Assembly (NCBI GenBank): GCA_001804315.1
Contig: MHFT01000029.1
Coordinates: forward strand, 1 to 49,524
From: Omnitrophica bacterium RIFCSPLOWO2_12_FULL_50_11
Lineage (GTDB): Bacteria > Omnitrophota > Omnitrophia > Omnitrophales > Danuiimicrobiaceae
DNA length: 49,524 bases
Direction: 5' to 3'
The translations under genes were made by a program, and so were the position numbers. The notes under the pieces were generated by a model. It did not search any database and had not been told where the DNA came from. It saw only the letters and a program-made list of their open reading frames with translations. Below, in pieces: positions 18,484 through 26,300 of this stretch. The first letter of the stretch is position 1. Every line of letters begins with the position of its first letter.

Positions 18484-18888
18484 ATGACACAATTTAAATT
18501 CGACGTAAATGGATTAATGCCCGCAATTGTGCAGGATGAAAAAAGCGGAGAGGTATTAATGCTCGCCTACGTGGATCGGACTGCAATTCGAAAAATGTTG
18601 AAATTGGGTAAAACCTGTTTTTATTCCCGCTCACGTCAAACTTATTGGATCAAGGGGGAAACTTCGGGCCACATTCAAGAAATTAAAAAGATCTCCACCG
18701 ATTGCGATTATGACACCTTGTTGATCCAAGTAAAGCAAAGGGGGGGCGCTTGCCACCTCGGATACCGAAGTTGTTTTTTTCATACATTAAATCGACAAGG
18801 TAATTTAAAAAGAATTACCCAAAAGAGAATTTTCGATCCCAAAAAAATCTACAAAGTGAAAAATGCTGATGAAACCAAAACTAGGTGA
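18484..18888 (+). CDS. hisI: Phosphoribosyl-AMP cyclohydrolase (HisI)
   Basis: HisI opens the adenine ring of phosphoribosyl-AMP. The 134-residue protein has the metal motif DCDYD (residues 73-77) and zinc cysteines Cys74, Cys90 and Cys97. It is the short form; the HisE pyrophosphatase domain fused in enterobacteria is missing and no hisE lies in the window. Its 3' end overlaps trpE by 26 bases, joining the histidine and tryptophan runs. Confidence 0.95.
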   Translation: MTQFKFDVNGLMPAIVQDEKSGEVLMLAYVDRTAIRKMLKLGKTCFYSRSRQTYWIKGETSGHIQEIKKISTDCDYDTLLIQVKQRGGACHLGYRSCFFHTLNRQGNLKRITQKRIFDPKKIYKVKNADETKTR

Positions 18889-20350
18889 GTTTCGCACGCG
18901 CTCACGAAAAGGAAATGTGATCCCCGTTTCCGTAGAACTGCCGGCCGATTTGGAAACGCCTGTCTCCATTTTTTTAAAGCTCGCTCGGAAACTCCCGCAC
19001 TCGTTTTTGCTGGAGTCCGTCGAGCTCGAGGAAAAACTAGGCCGCTTCTCAATGATTGGTATGAACCCTGAGCTTGTGTTGGAATACGCCGATGGGATAG
19101 GAACCCTCACGCGGAAAGGAAAGAAAAAGGAAAAGATTAAATCAAATTTCTTGTCCCTTGTGCAGACGATGCTCAAAGAATATCGTTTCGTACCCGATCC
19201 AGATCTGCCTGCGCTCGTGGGCGGTCTCGTTGGTTACGTGGGCTATGAACTCGTAGCGCAGTTCGAAGCGATCCAACCAAGGTCAAAAAGTGGGTTGCCA
19301 TTACCAGACGCGGCCCTGTTCTTCCCGACGAATCTGGTAGTCTTCGACCACATTAAGCACCGATTGAAATTGATCCACCTTGCACGTGTCACCCAATCCG
19401 TGGAGCGGGTATACCAGCAGGCTGTCCGCTCGCTCGAAACCATGGCAAAAAAGCTTGAACGACGGGTTCCAGGACACCACTTGGCGAATATTTCGCGAGA
19501 AAGCACGCATCGCACCAAAGTAGGATGCCTCCACTCCAACATGACGAGGGCTCATTTCGAAAGGATGGTTCAGAAAACGAAGTCGTACATCCGCGCCGGA
19601 GACTGTATCCAAGTCGTTCTCTCACAGCGATTTGATTTGGGGTTTGTTTCGGATGATTTCAAAGTCTACCGGTCTCTGCGATCGCTCAACCCTTCTCCTT
19701 ACATGTTCTATTTCAGGAATCGGCTGATGTCTCTCGTAGGATCGTCACCCGAAATGCTGGCAAAAAAAACGGGCAGGAGGATTGAGGTTAGGCCCATTGC
19801 AGGGACAAGGCCGCGCGGAAAATCCGATGTGGAAGACGTAGCTTATGAATCGGCGCTTCGCACGTCACGGAAAGAAATGGCAGAACACTTGATGCTTGTC
19901 GATCTGGGAAGGAATGACCTCGGTCGTGTTGCTCGCGCTTCGAGTGTCCGCGTCGATCACTTTGCTCGGATCGAGCGCTACTCGCACGTGATGCACCTTG
20001 TCAGCGACGTCAGGGGAGCGTTAAAATCGGGCCGGACAGCTCTCGATTTATTCGAAGCTACGTTTCCGGCAGGCACCGTCACAGGGGCACCCAAAATCCG
20101 TGCGATGGAGATTATCGATGAACTCGAAGATGAAAAACGAGGACCTTATGCCGGCTCGCTCGGTTACTTCAGTTTGACAGGCGATATGGACATGTGCATT
20201 ACAATCCGCACGGTTGTCATTTATCGAAAAAGGGCTTACGTCCAAGCCGGGGCCGGAATTGTGAACGACTCGATCCCGAGGAATGAATACCGAGAAACGA
20301 TCAACAAGGCAAAAGCGCTATTTCAATCGGTCCAAATGAGCCGAGGATAA
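18863..20350 (+). CDS. trpE: Anthranilate synthase component I (TrpE)
   Basis: TrpE converts chorismate to anthranilate with ammonia from TrpG. The 495-residue chain has the chorismate-binding blocks IQVVLSQRFDL, RPIAGTRPRGKS, EHLMLVDLGRNDLGRV and PAGTVTGAPKIRAMEII. The Leu-Leu-Glu-Ser (LLES) stretch near residue 50 resembles the tryptophan feedback site. Two ATGs (18863 and 18869) are possible starts, both inside hisI. A pabB role is less likely given trpD, trpC and trpF downstream. Confidence 0.94.
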   Translation: MLMKPKLGEFRTRSRKGNVIPVSVELPADLETPVSIFLKLARKLPHSFLLESVELEEKLGRFSMIGMNPELVLEYADGIGTLTRKGKKKEKIKSNFLSLVQTMLKEYRFVPDPDLPALVGGLVGYVGYELVAQFEAIQPRSKSGLPLPDAALFFPTNLVVFDHIKHRLKLIHLARVTQSVERVYQQAVRSLETMAKKLERRVPGHHLANISRESTHRTKVGCLHSNMTRAHFERMVQKTKSYIRAGDCIQVVLSQRFDLGFVSDDFKVYRSLRSLNPSPYMFYFRNRLMSLVGSSPEMLAKKTGRRIEVRPIAGTRPRGKSDVEDVAYESALRTSRKEMAEHLMLVDLGRNDLGRVARASSVRVDHFARIERYSHVMHLVSDVRGALKSGRTALDLFEATFPAGTVTGAPKIRAMEIIDELEDEKRGPYAGSLGYFSLTGDMDMCITIRTVVIYRKRAYVQAGAGIVNDSIPRNEYRETINKAKALFQSVQMSRG

Positions 20351-20356
20351 CCGCCC

Positions 20357-20929
20357 GTGATTCTGATGATCGATAATTATGACTCCTTTACGTACAACCT
20401 CGTCCAATACTTGAGCGAGTTGGGCGAAAAAGTTGTCGTTTACCGGAATGACCAGATCAGCGTGAGCGACATTCGACGCCTCAAACCGAAACGAATTGTG
20501 ATTTCGCCGGGCCCAGGGACGCCTTTAGACGCAGGCATTTCAAATGACGTGATACGCGAACTCAGTGGAACCCTTCCGATCCTCGGCGTCTGCCTAGGTC
20601 ATCAGTGCATTGGACACGTGTTCGGTGGAAAAATTGTTCGCGCCAAAAACATCATGCATGGCAAGGTCTCGGAAATTTATCACGACGGAAAGAGCATTTT
20701 CAAAGGCATCCGGAGTCCGATCACCGCAACACGCTACCATTCGCTTGTGATTGAGAATAAGTCTGTTCCAAAGGTATTAAGAGTGACGGCTAGAACAAAC
20801 CGTAAGGAAATCATGGCAATCTGCCATAAAGAGCATCTGACATTTGGAGTCCAGTTCCATCCGGAATCGATCATGACCCCGGAAGGGAAAAAGATACTCA
20901 AGAATTTTATTGCGCTTTCGTTATGGTAA
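20357..20929 (+). CDS. trpG: Anthranilate synthase glutamine amidotransferase (TrpG)
   Basis: TrpG supplies ammonia to TrpE and may also serve aminodeoxychorismate synthase. The 190-residue protein has Cys79 in GVCLGHQC, with His168 and Glu170 in VQFHPESI. It opens with [15 protein letters not shown]. The start is a GTG; a GAGGA site 9 bases before it favours this over the ATG three codons later. It ends in TAATG, sharing a base with a possible trpD start. Confidence 0.95.
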   Translation: MILMIDNYDSFTYNLVQYLSELGEKVVVYRNDQISVSDIRRLKPKRIVISPGPGTPLDAGISNDVIRELSGTLPILGVCLGHQCIGHVFGGKIVRAKNIMHGKVSEIYHDGKSIFKGIRSPITATRYHSLVIENKSVPKVLRVTARTNRKEIMAICHKEHLTFGVQFHPESIMTPEGKKILKNFIALSLW

Positions 20930-21954
20930 TGTGTATCGATCAATTGCTCATCGGAAGAGATTTGAAAATTGTGGAAGCTGAGTCCCTGTTTCGTACCCTC
21001 TTTAACTCTGCCGCTCGAGCGCCCGATTTTTGCAAGTTGATTTTAGTTTTGCTTCAAAAAAAGGGGGAGCACGCGAACGAATTGGCAGGTTTGGTACGGA
21101 CGATCCGAAAGCTTGAAAAGCCCCCGGTCAAACACCGCCTCCCTAACCTTGTGGATGGCTGCGGGACCGGCGGTGACAAGAAAGGTACGTTTAATATCTC
21201 CACGATTTCATGCCTCATTGCAGCCGGTACCGGTGTCCCTATTGCGAAACATGGAAACCGCAGCATCAGTTCGCGATGTGGCAGTAGTGATCTGATGCAG
21301 GCCTTGGGTGTTAATATTAACGCGTCTCCAAGACAGATGGTGAAGGCGCTGACAAGCTGTGGGTTTGGGTATTTTCACGCGCCCATCTATCACCCCACCT
21401 TCCGCAGAATCCTGCCGATCCGGCTTGCGCTGGGCAGAAAAAAAATTATGACGATCTTTAACCTCACAGGACCACTCGTCAACCCCCTGAGGCCATCACG
21501 GCAGCTGGTTGGTGCTTTTCGTAAAGACTTTGCTTACGTGCTCGCCCAGGCCATCCGAAAGATCGGAATAAGGAAAGCACTGATTGTGTGGAATAGGGAC
21601 GGCTACGACGAACTTACGACTACTTCGAATTCGTCGTTGCTCGAGGTCAATCAAGGCAAGATGAAACGTAGAACTTTCTCTCCGACGTCGGTCGGTTTGC
21701 AACATACGGCAAGAAAACATTTAAGGGGAGGAAATCGTAAGGTCAATGCCGCGATCGCGAGGAGAATCCTATCAGGCTTGGATCGTGGTCCCAGGCGTGA
21801 TACGGTACTCCTCAATGCAGGAGCCATCGTATACGTGTCCGGAAAGGCTAAAAACATCCGACAGGGAATTGACCGCGCGCGAGCCTCGTTGGATTCAGGC
21901 GCTGCACGCCTGACCTTAGACCGGCTGATTACCTTAAGTCATGATTCTAGATAA
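20923..21954 (+). CDS. trpD: Anthranilate phosphoribosyltransferase (TrpD)
   Basis: TrpD joins anthranilate to PRPP. The 343-residue protein has the PRPP motif [17 protein letters not shown] and the anthranilate-site [15 protein letters not shown]. Two starts are possible: ATG at 20923, overlapping trpG by 7 bases, and ATG at 20929, overlapping by one base; the second gives a protein two residues shorter. The C-terminal half is unusually Arg/Lys-rich. It overlaps trpC by 14 bases. Confidence 0.95.
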   Translation: MVMCIDQLLIGRDLKIVEAESLFRTLFNSAARAPDFCKLILVLLQKKGEHANELAGLVRTIRKLEKPPVKHRLPNLVDGCGTGGDKKGTFNISTISCLIAAGTGVPIAKHGNRSISSRCGSSDLMQALGVNINASPRQMVKALTSCGFGYFHAPIYHPTFRRILPIRLALGRKKIMTIFNLTGPLVNPLRPSRQLVGAFRKDFAYVLAQAIRKIGIRKALIVWNRDGYDELTTTSNSSLLEVNQGKMKRRTFSPTSVGLQHTARKHLRGGNRKVNAAIARRILSGLDRGPRRDTVLLNAGAIVYVSGKAKNIRQGIDRARASLDSGAARLTLDRLITLSHDSR

Positions 21955-22789
21955 CATCCTCGAACACAAACGAAGGGAGGTCGAAGCTCTTAAAACGAAA
22001 CTCCCGTTAAGACGAATGGAGGAGAAAGCCCGCAGCGTTCAAGGACCCAAGCGATCTCTGGCGCGAGCCCTAAGCGGGGCGGGGCGTGTGCACTTGATCT
22101 GCGAACTTAAGAAGCAATCGCCTTCGGCAGGACTTCTGCGAGAACATTTCATACCAACGAAACTCGCGAAGCAGTTTGAAAGCTCGGGAGCCAGTGCACT
22201 GTCGGTGCTCACGGAAACGAAATATTTCAAAGGCCATCCCGAAACGCTGAGGCAAATCCGACCGGCGACCACCATTCCAATTCTTCGAAAGGACTTCCTT
22301 GTGGAGCGGTACCAAGTGTATGAAACCGCCTGGCGGGAAGCGGACGCTTACTTACTCATCGCCATGATTTTAAGCGACAAGACGCTTAAGGTTCTGCTTC
22401 GGTTAGGCAATGACCTCGGCTTGGAGGCACTCGTAGAAGTGCACACGGAAAGAGAGTTGGATCGAGCTCTTCGAGCGGGCGCAAATTTAGTCGGGATCAA
22501 CAGTCGAAACTTAAAGACGCTTGGAATTGACGACTCTGTTCCTGAACGTCTCTTCCCAAAAATCCCAAAAGAGATCACGACTGTGATCGAAAGTGGAATT
22601 CAATCTTCTCACGATATCCAACGGTATCAAGAGATGGGAGCAAATTGCTTTTTGATCGGTACGGCACTCATGAAATGTGATAATATTGAAAAGAAAATGG
22701 CTGAGTTGAAAGGCGAATCAATAGGGAGTCGTAACGCGCGGCCTCTACCCTCATGGAAAGGTGGAAGTAAAAGAGATGGCAAAAGTTAA
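21941..22789 (+). CDS. trpC: Indole-3-glycerol phosphate synthase (TrpC)
   Basis: TrpC closes the indole ring. The 282-residue TIM barrel has the catalytic Glu55 and Lys57 in LICELKKQSPSAG, LRKDFLVERYQVYE, VGINSRNLKTLGID, and VIESGIQSSHDI. The common form of the second motif segment is E-I-K-x-x-S-P-S; Leu replaces Ile here, which is conservative. The last 20 residues (after KGESIG) extend beyond the usual end and overlap the trpF start. Confidence 0.95.
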   Translation: MILDNILEHKRREVEALKTKLPLRRMEEKARSVQGPKRSLARALSGAGRVHLICELKKQSPSAGLLREHFIPTKLAKQFESSGASALSVLTETKYFKGHPETLRQIRPATTIPILRKDFLVERYQVYETAWREADAYLLIAMILSDKTLKVLLRLGNDLGLEALVEVHTERELDRALRAGANLVGINSRNLKTLGIDDSVPERLFPKIPKEITTVIESGIQSSHDIQRYQEMGANCFLIGTALMKCDNIEKKMAELKGESIGSRNARPLPSWKGGSKRDGKS

Positions 22790-23423
22790 GATCTGTGGGA
22801 ATACCAATCCGAAAGACGCATGGCACGCGAGGGAACTCGGGGCTGACTTCCTCGGACTCATTTTCACCACAAGTAAGCGAAAAGTGACTTTAAATCAGGC
22901 GCGTGAGATCATGGAGGCAGTACCTGGATTTGAACAGTTCGTCGGCGTATTTGCCAATCAACCGAAAGAATATGTTGACGCTACAGTCAAAGCGCTTGGT
23001 CTGAAGTGGGTTCAGTTTCACGGAACAGAAACATCGCGCTATTGCGACTTTTTTACCGAGTGTGGACTTTATGTGATTAAGAGCTTTCGAATCCGAGATG
23101 AGATGAGTCTGAAACGGATCGGCGAATATAATGTGACCGCATTCCTATTTGATACCTACTCGCGAGAATCCACCGGGGGGACGGGTACTTCATTCGACTG
23201 GTCGATCCTTGAGGGCAAACCCTACGCACAGGAAAAACTCTTTCTAGCCGGTGGACTTTCAGTGGACAATCTGGAGGCTGCCATCAGACAGGTGAATCCC
23301 TACGCAGTTGACGTCGTCAGCGGTGTTGAAAAAAGTCCCGGCATTAAAGATGAGTCGCTTTTGGAACAGTTCATCGCGATCGCGAAGGGCCGTTCTCCCA
23401 CCGAGCGGCAAATAAAAAAATGA
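22776..23423 (+). CDS. trpF: Phosphoribosylanthranilate isomerase (TrpF)
   Basis: TrpF performs the Amadori rearrangement before the TrpC step. The 215-residue barrel has the catalytic Cys7 in VKICGNTNP, then GLIFTTSKRKVT, VGVFANQ, WVQFHG, FDTYSRESTGGTGTSFDW and FLAGGLSVDN. Cys and Asp catalytic residues are both present. The start is placed at the ATG 22776; an in-frame GTG at 22761 would add five residues. It overlaps trpC by 14 bases. trpB and trpA do not follow; a kinase gene does. Confidence 0.95.
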   Translation: MAKVKICGNTNPKDAWHARELGADFLGLIFTTSKRKVTLNQAREIMEAVPGFEQFVGVFANQPKEYVDATVKALGLKWVQFHGTETSRYCDFFTECGLYVIKSFRIRDEMSLKRIGEYNVTAFLFDTYSRESTGGTGTSFDWSILEGKPYAQEKLFLAGGLSVDNLEAAIRQVNPYAVDVVSGVEKSPGIKDESLLEQFIAIAKGRSPTERQIKK

Positions 23424-23441
23424 GAGGTAGCTCGTCATCTG

Positions 23442-24620
23442 ATGCCAACGGCTGAGTTCCTAGAGCGAATCGTGAGCCGACTCGATCGAATCGATCGAAA
23501 AAACATCGAACGTTATGTGACCGAACTGGTCGACGAGAAACAGCTCCTCTCAAAGCTGCTCGATCAAGTTCCATACGGTATTATGGTGCTCACGAACACG
23601 TATGAAATTTTGTACCTGAACCGGAAGATGGCTCATCTGTTTAATATTCCAGACACGATCCGTCCGAGAGCGGTTCTCTCGGGTGTTATTCCGGACGTTC
23701 CACTCGTTAAGTGGATCGAGCAGCAGGTCGACGTTCAAGAAGAGAAGTTTCATGAAGAAATCGAGGTGTTGCTGCCGCGGCCGATGGTGCTTCAAGCAAC
23801 GCTCCAATTTGAAAAAGTGGATGACACGACCATGGCGTTTCTTTTTGTGGCCAACTTGACAGAACGCGATTTGAATGCCCGGGAGCGATTCCAACTTCAA
23901 AATTGGGAGTCCATGATCAGCCTCGCAGCAGGAATCGCGCATGAAATAGGAAACCCGCTCAATTCTTTGACGATCCACCTTGGTCTTCTCACGAAGGCGT
24001 TGGAAAAAGTATCGTTTGGAGAAAAGAAAAAAATTGACCGTTCCGTTCGTGCCATGCAAGACGAACTCACCCGACTCGATACGATTGTGCGGAATTTTCT
24101 CCGTGCTACGAGGCGAAAACCGATGCGATTCGAAGCAACTCGGGTGAATGAGTTGATTGGGAAAACAGCGACTCTACTCAAACCGGAGTTGAAAGCAAGA
24201 AGGATCAGCCTCAGAGAAATACTGGATAAAAATATTCCTCCGTTCCTGCTTGACGCTGAGCGAATGCAACAAGTTTTTCTCAACCTGATCAAAAATTCAA
24301 TCCATGCAATGCCCCACAAGGGAACGCTCTGTATCCGAACAGAACTGAAGGATAAATTGTGTCTCATCCACTTCCAAGACACAGGAGTCGGGATTCCTGA
24401 AGAGAAGCTGCCCAGAATCTTCGACGCGTACTATACCACCAAAGAAGAGGGAACTGGACTGGGTCTAGTGATTGTCTATCAAATCGTTCGGGAACACGGC
24501 GGACGCATTGAAGTGTCAAGCAAACCCAATGTGGGGACAACGTTCACCCTCATTCTCCCACTACGAAAGGAAAAACTCGGATTGCCGGGCCCAAAACGGA
24601 GGGCTCGCGATGAGCGTTGA
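23442..24620 (+). CDS. Soluble PAS-type sensor histidine kinase (NtrB-like)
   Basis: The 392-residue protein has no membrane segment, so it should sense a cytosolic signal. Residues about 35-145 form a PAS-like domain (YGIMVLTNTYEILYLNRKM). The phospho-acceptor is His167 in AAGIAHEIGNPLNSL. The ATPase domain has the N box NLIKNSIHAM (Asn285), DTGVGIP (313-319) and GTGLGL. It begins 18 bases after trpF and overlaps the response-regulator gene by 11 bases, so the two are a cognate pair, probably on the trp transcript. The signal is unknown. Confidence 0.92.
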   Translation: MPTAEFLERIVSRLDRIDRKNIERYVTELVDEKQLLSKLLDQVPYGIMVLTNTYEILYLNRKMAHLFNIPDTIRPRAVLSGVIPDVPLVKWIEQQVDVQEEKFHEEIEVLLPRPMVLQATLQFEKVDDTTMAFLFVANLTERDLNARERFQLQNWESMISLAAGIAHEIGNPLNSLTIHLGLLTKALEKVSFGEKKKIDRSVRAMQDELTRLDTIVRNFLRATRRKPMRFEATRVNELIGKTATLLKPELKARRISLREILDKNIPPFLLDAERMQQVFLNLIKNSIHAMPHKGTLCIRTELKDKLCLIHFQDTGVGIPEEKLPRIFDAYYTTKEEGTGLGLVIVYQIVREHGGRIEVSSKPNVGTTFTLILPLRKEKLGLPGPKRRARDER

Positions 24621-25980
24621 CGCCACGATCCTCGTCGTCGACGACGAAAACAATGCACGCGAGGGTCTCAAGCGGTTCCTGCTTGGTTTAAATTACGACG
24701 TTCTCGATGCAGCGACCGGAAAAGTTGCACTCTTGCTTGTGAAAAAGGAAAAACCAGATGTGGTTCTCACAGATCTCAAAATGCCTGAGATGGATGGAAT
24801 GGATATTCTCCACGCGGTCAAGCGTTCCAATCCTGAAACAATTGTCATCATGCTCACGGCTTATGGAACGGTAGAAAGCGCCGTTCAGGCGATGAAAGCA
24901 GGTGCGTACTATTATTTAGCGAAACCGATCAATCTTGACGAACTCGAATTAACCCTTAAAAAGGCGCTCCGGCAAAGACAACTTGAAGACGAAAATGTCC
25001 GATTGCGTGAAGAACTCATTCGCGAGCGGTACGAATCGGGCGAAATTATTGGCACGTCTCCAAGTATCAAAAAATTAATTTCTTTAGCGAAACAAGTGGC
25101 ATCTTCCGATTCGACCGTCCTGATTCAGGGTGAAAGTGGAACCGGAAAAGAACTTTTTGCCCATCTCGTTCACTCCGAAAGCAGGCGCGCGAACCAGCCG
25201 TTCGTCACCGTCCATATGGCAGCGCTTACCGAAACGCTCCTTGCGAGCGAACTATTCGGCCACGAGCGTGGTGCCTTTACGGGAGCGACGGAACGTACGA
25301 TTGGCCGCTTCGAACGCGCACACGGCGGAACGTTGTTTCTCGACGAAATCAGCGAAATTCCTCAAACCATGCAGTCAAAACTTCTGCGCGTACTCCAAAC
25401 TGGCGAATTCGAACGGGTTGGAGGAACCAAAACGCTTCAGGCCGATGTGCGGCTCGTCTGCGCCACCAATAAAAAACTCAAGGAGCAAGTAGCGGCCGGA
25501 AAATTTCGCGACGACTTATTTTACAGGCTTAATGTCATCTTATTGGAAATCCCGCCTCTCCGCGAGCGACGTGACGACATCCCGCTCCTAGTAGCTCAGT
25601 TTCTCAAGCGCTTTAAGGAGAAGACCGGAAATTCCGTGAAAGGTCTGACGCCCAGAGCGCTCGAACTTCTTGAAACCTATGACTGGCCGGGCAATGTCAG
25701 AGAACTAAAAAATATCGTTGAACGAATGGTGGTTTTGTCCCGCTCCGACGTGATTGATGTGGACGAAATCCCGCAAGATATCTGGAAAACGAGACGCGCC
25801 GATTCTCCTCTACGGGTGAGCCAAGAGGCGAACAGTGGCACGCTTCAGTCAATGGAAGAAGAAATAATTCGGCGGACACTTTCTGAAATGAACCGAAATA
25901 AGAGCCTCGCCGCTAAAAAACTCGGCATTTCACGAAGAACACTTTATAGAAAGCTGGCGGAGTACAAGATCGGTGACTGA
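24610..25980 (+). CDS. Sigma54-dependent response regulator (NtrC family)
   Basis: The 456-residue protein has a receiver domain with Asp55 (VVLTDLKMPEMDG) and Lys105, an AAA+ domain with Walker A GESGTGK (174-180) and the sigma54-contacting loop GAFTGA (221-226), and a C-terminal Fis-type helix-turn-helix (SLAAKKLGISRRTLYRKL). It should activate RNA polymerase carrying sigma54 when phosphorylated by the kinase upstream. The ATG 24610 fits the family's N-terminus; the open frame reaches back to 24472 inside the kinase gene. Targets are not known; a near-consensus sigma54 site lies 260 bases downstream. Confidence 0.94.
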   Translation: MSVDATILVVDDENNAREGLKRFLLGLNYDVLDAATGKVALLLVKKEKPDVVLTDLKMPEMDGMDILHAVKRSNPETIVIMLTAYGTVESAVQAMKAGAYYYLAKPINLDELELTLKKALRQRQLEDENVRLREELIRERYESGEIIGTSPSIKKLISLAKQVASSDSTVLIQGESGTGKELFAHLVHSESRRANQPFVTVHMAALTETLLASELFGHERGAFTGATERTIGRFERAHGGTLFLDEISEIPQTMQSKLLRVLQTGEFERVGGTKTLQADVRLVCATNKKLKEQVAAGKFRDDLFYRLNVILLEIPPLRERRDDIPLLVAQFLKRFKEKTGNSVKGLTPRALELLETYDWPGNVRELKNIVERMVVLSRSDVIDVDEIPQDIWKTRRADSPLRVSQEANSGTLQSMEEEIIRRTLSEMNRNKSLAAKKLGISRRTLYRKLAEYKIGD

Positions 25981-26044
25981 ACCCATATGGCACAGGAACG
26001 TATCATTTCGACACAGAAAATCAAGCCTCAAGATGTTAGATTTG

Positions 26045-26112
26045 GCCGTCTTTGTAAGCTACTATTTTTAAATGAGCCGTCGGGGAGTTTTTTTTAGATA
26101 AAGACGGCTCAT
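26045..26112 (+). other. Alternative-pairing hairpin region
   Basis: The arm aaagacggctcat (26100-26112) can pair in two ways: its last ten bases with atgagccgtc (26072-26081, 10 bp), or its first nine with gccgtcttt (26045-26053, 9 bp). The two helices share gacggc, so only one can form. A run of eight T lies in the loop at about 26088-26095. This is the geometry of an attenuator or switch, but it could also be a duplicated REP-like fragment. Confidence 0.4.
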
Positions 26113-26136
26113 CGTGAGGCCCGCGAAGGGCCGAAA

Positions 26137-26156
26137 GGATCTCATTGATGAGATCC
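26137..26156. repeat. 8-bp-stem hairpin with TTGA loop
   Basis: ggatctca pairs with tgagatcc around ttga. It is followed by cctcgcttcgctcgg, itself self-complementary (gcgaagc type). The pair resembles fragments of dispersed palindromic repeats. Confidence 0.5.
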
Positions 26157-26171
26157 CTCGCTTCGCTCGGT

Positions 26172-26208
26172 ATGAGGGGTCTGGAAAACACCCCGACCCC
26201 TCATTTTT
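26172..26208 (+). terminator. Intrinsic terminator upstream of dnaK
   Basis: atgaggggtc (26172-26181) pairs perfectly with gacccctcat (26195-26204) around a 13-base loop and is followed by T residues to 26208. It should separate the trp/two-component transcript from dnaK. Confidence 0.75.
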
Positions 26209-26240
26209 AAATAGGTTACTGTACATCACGAAATAAAAGC

Positions 26241-26256
26241 TGGCACGACATTTGAC
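26241..26256 (+). promoter_or_regulatory. Possible sigma54 promoter of dnaK
   Basis: TGGCACGACATTTGAC matches the -24/-12 consensus TGGCACG-N4-TTGC except for A in place of the final C, which is normally well conserved. Spacing is exact. It would start transcription about 34 bases before the dnaK ATG at 26301. No CIRCE element or clear sigma70 pair was seen near it. Confidence 0.35.
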
Positions 26257-26300
26257 TTACACTTCTATAAACAAAGATTCTACAGTTGCGGAGGATAGTC

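Larger units (their letters stand above)
25981..26300. other. Structured gap between the NtrC-like gene and dnaK
   Basis: These 320 bases contain no gene I can support. They hold mutually exclusive hairpins (26045-26112), a short hairpin (26137-26156), a terminator (26172-26208), a possible sigma54 promoter (26241-26256) and the dnaK ribosome site GGAGGA (about 26290-26295). Confidence 0.75.

Noticed and set aside
26209-26300. CIRCE (HrcA) element before dnaK
   Set aside because: No TTAGCACTC-N9-GAGTGCTAA pattern or close variant is present.
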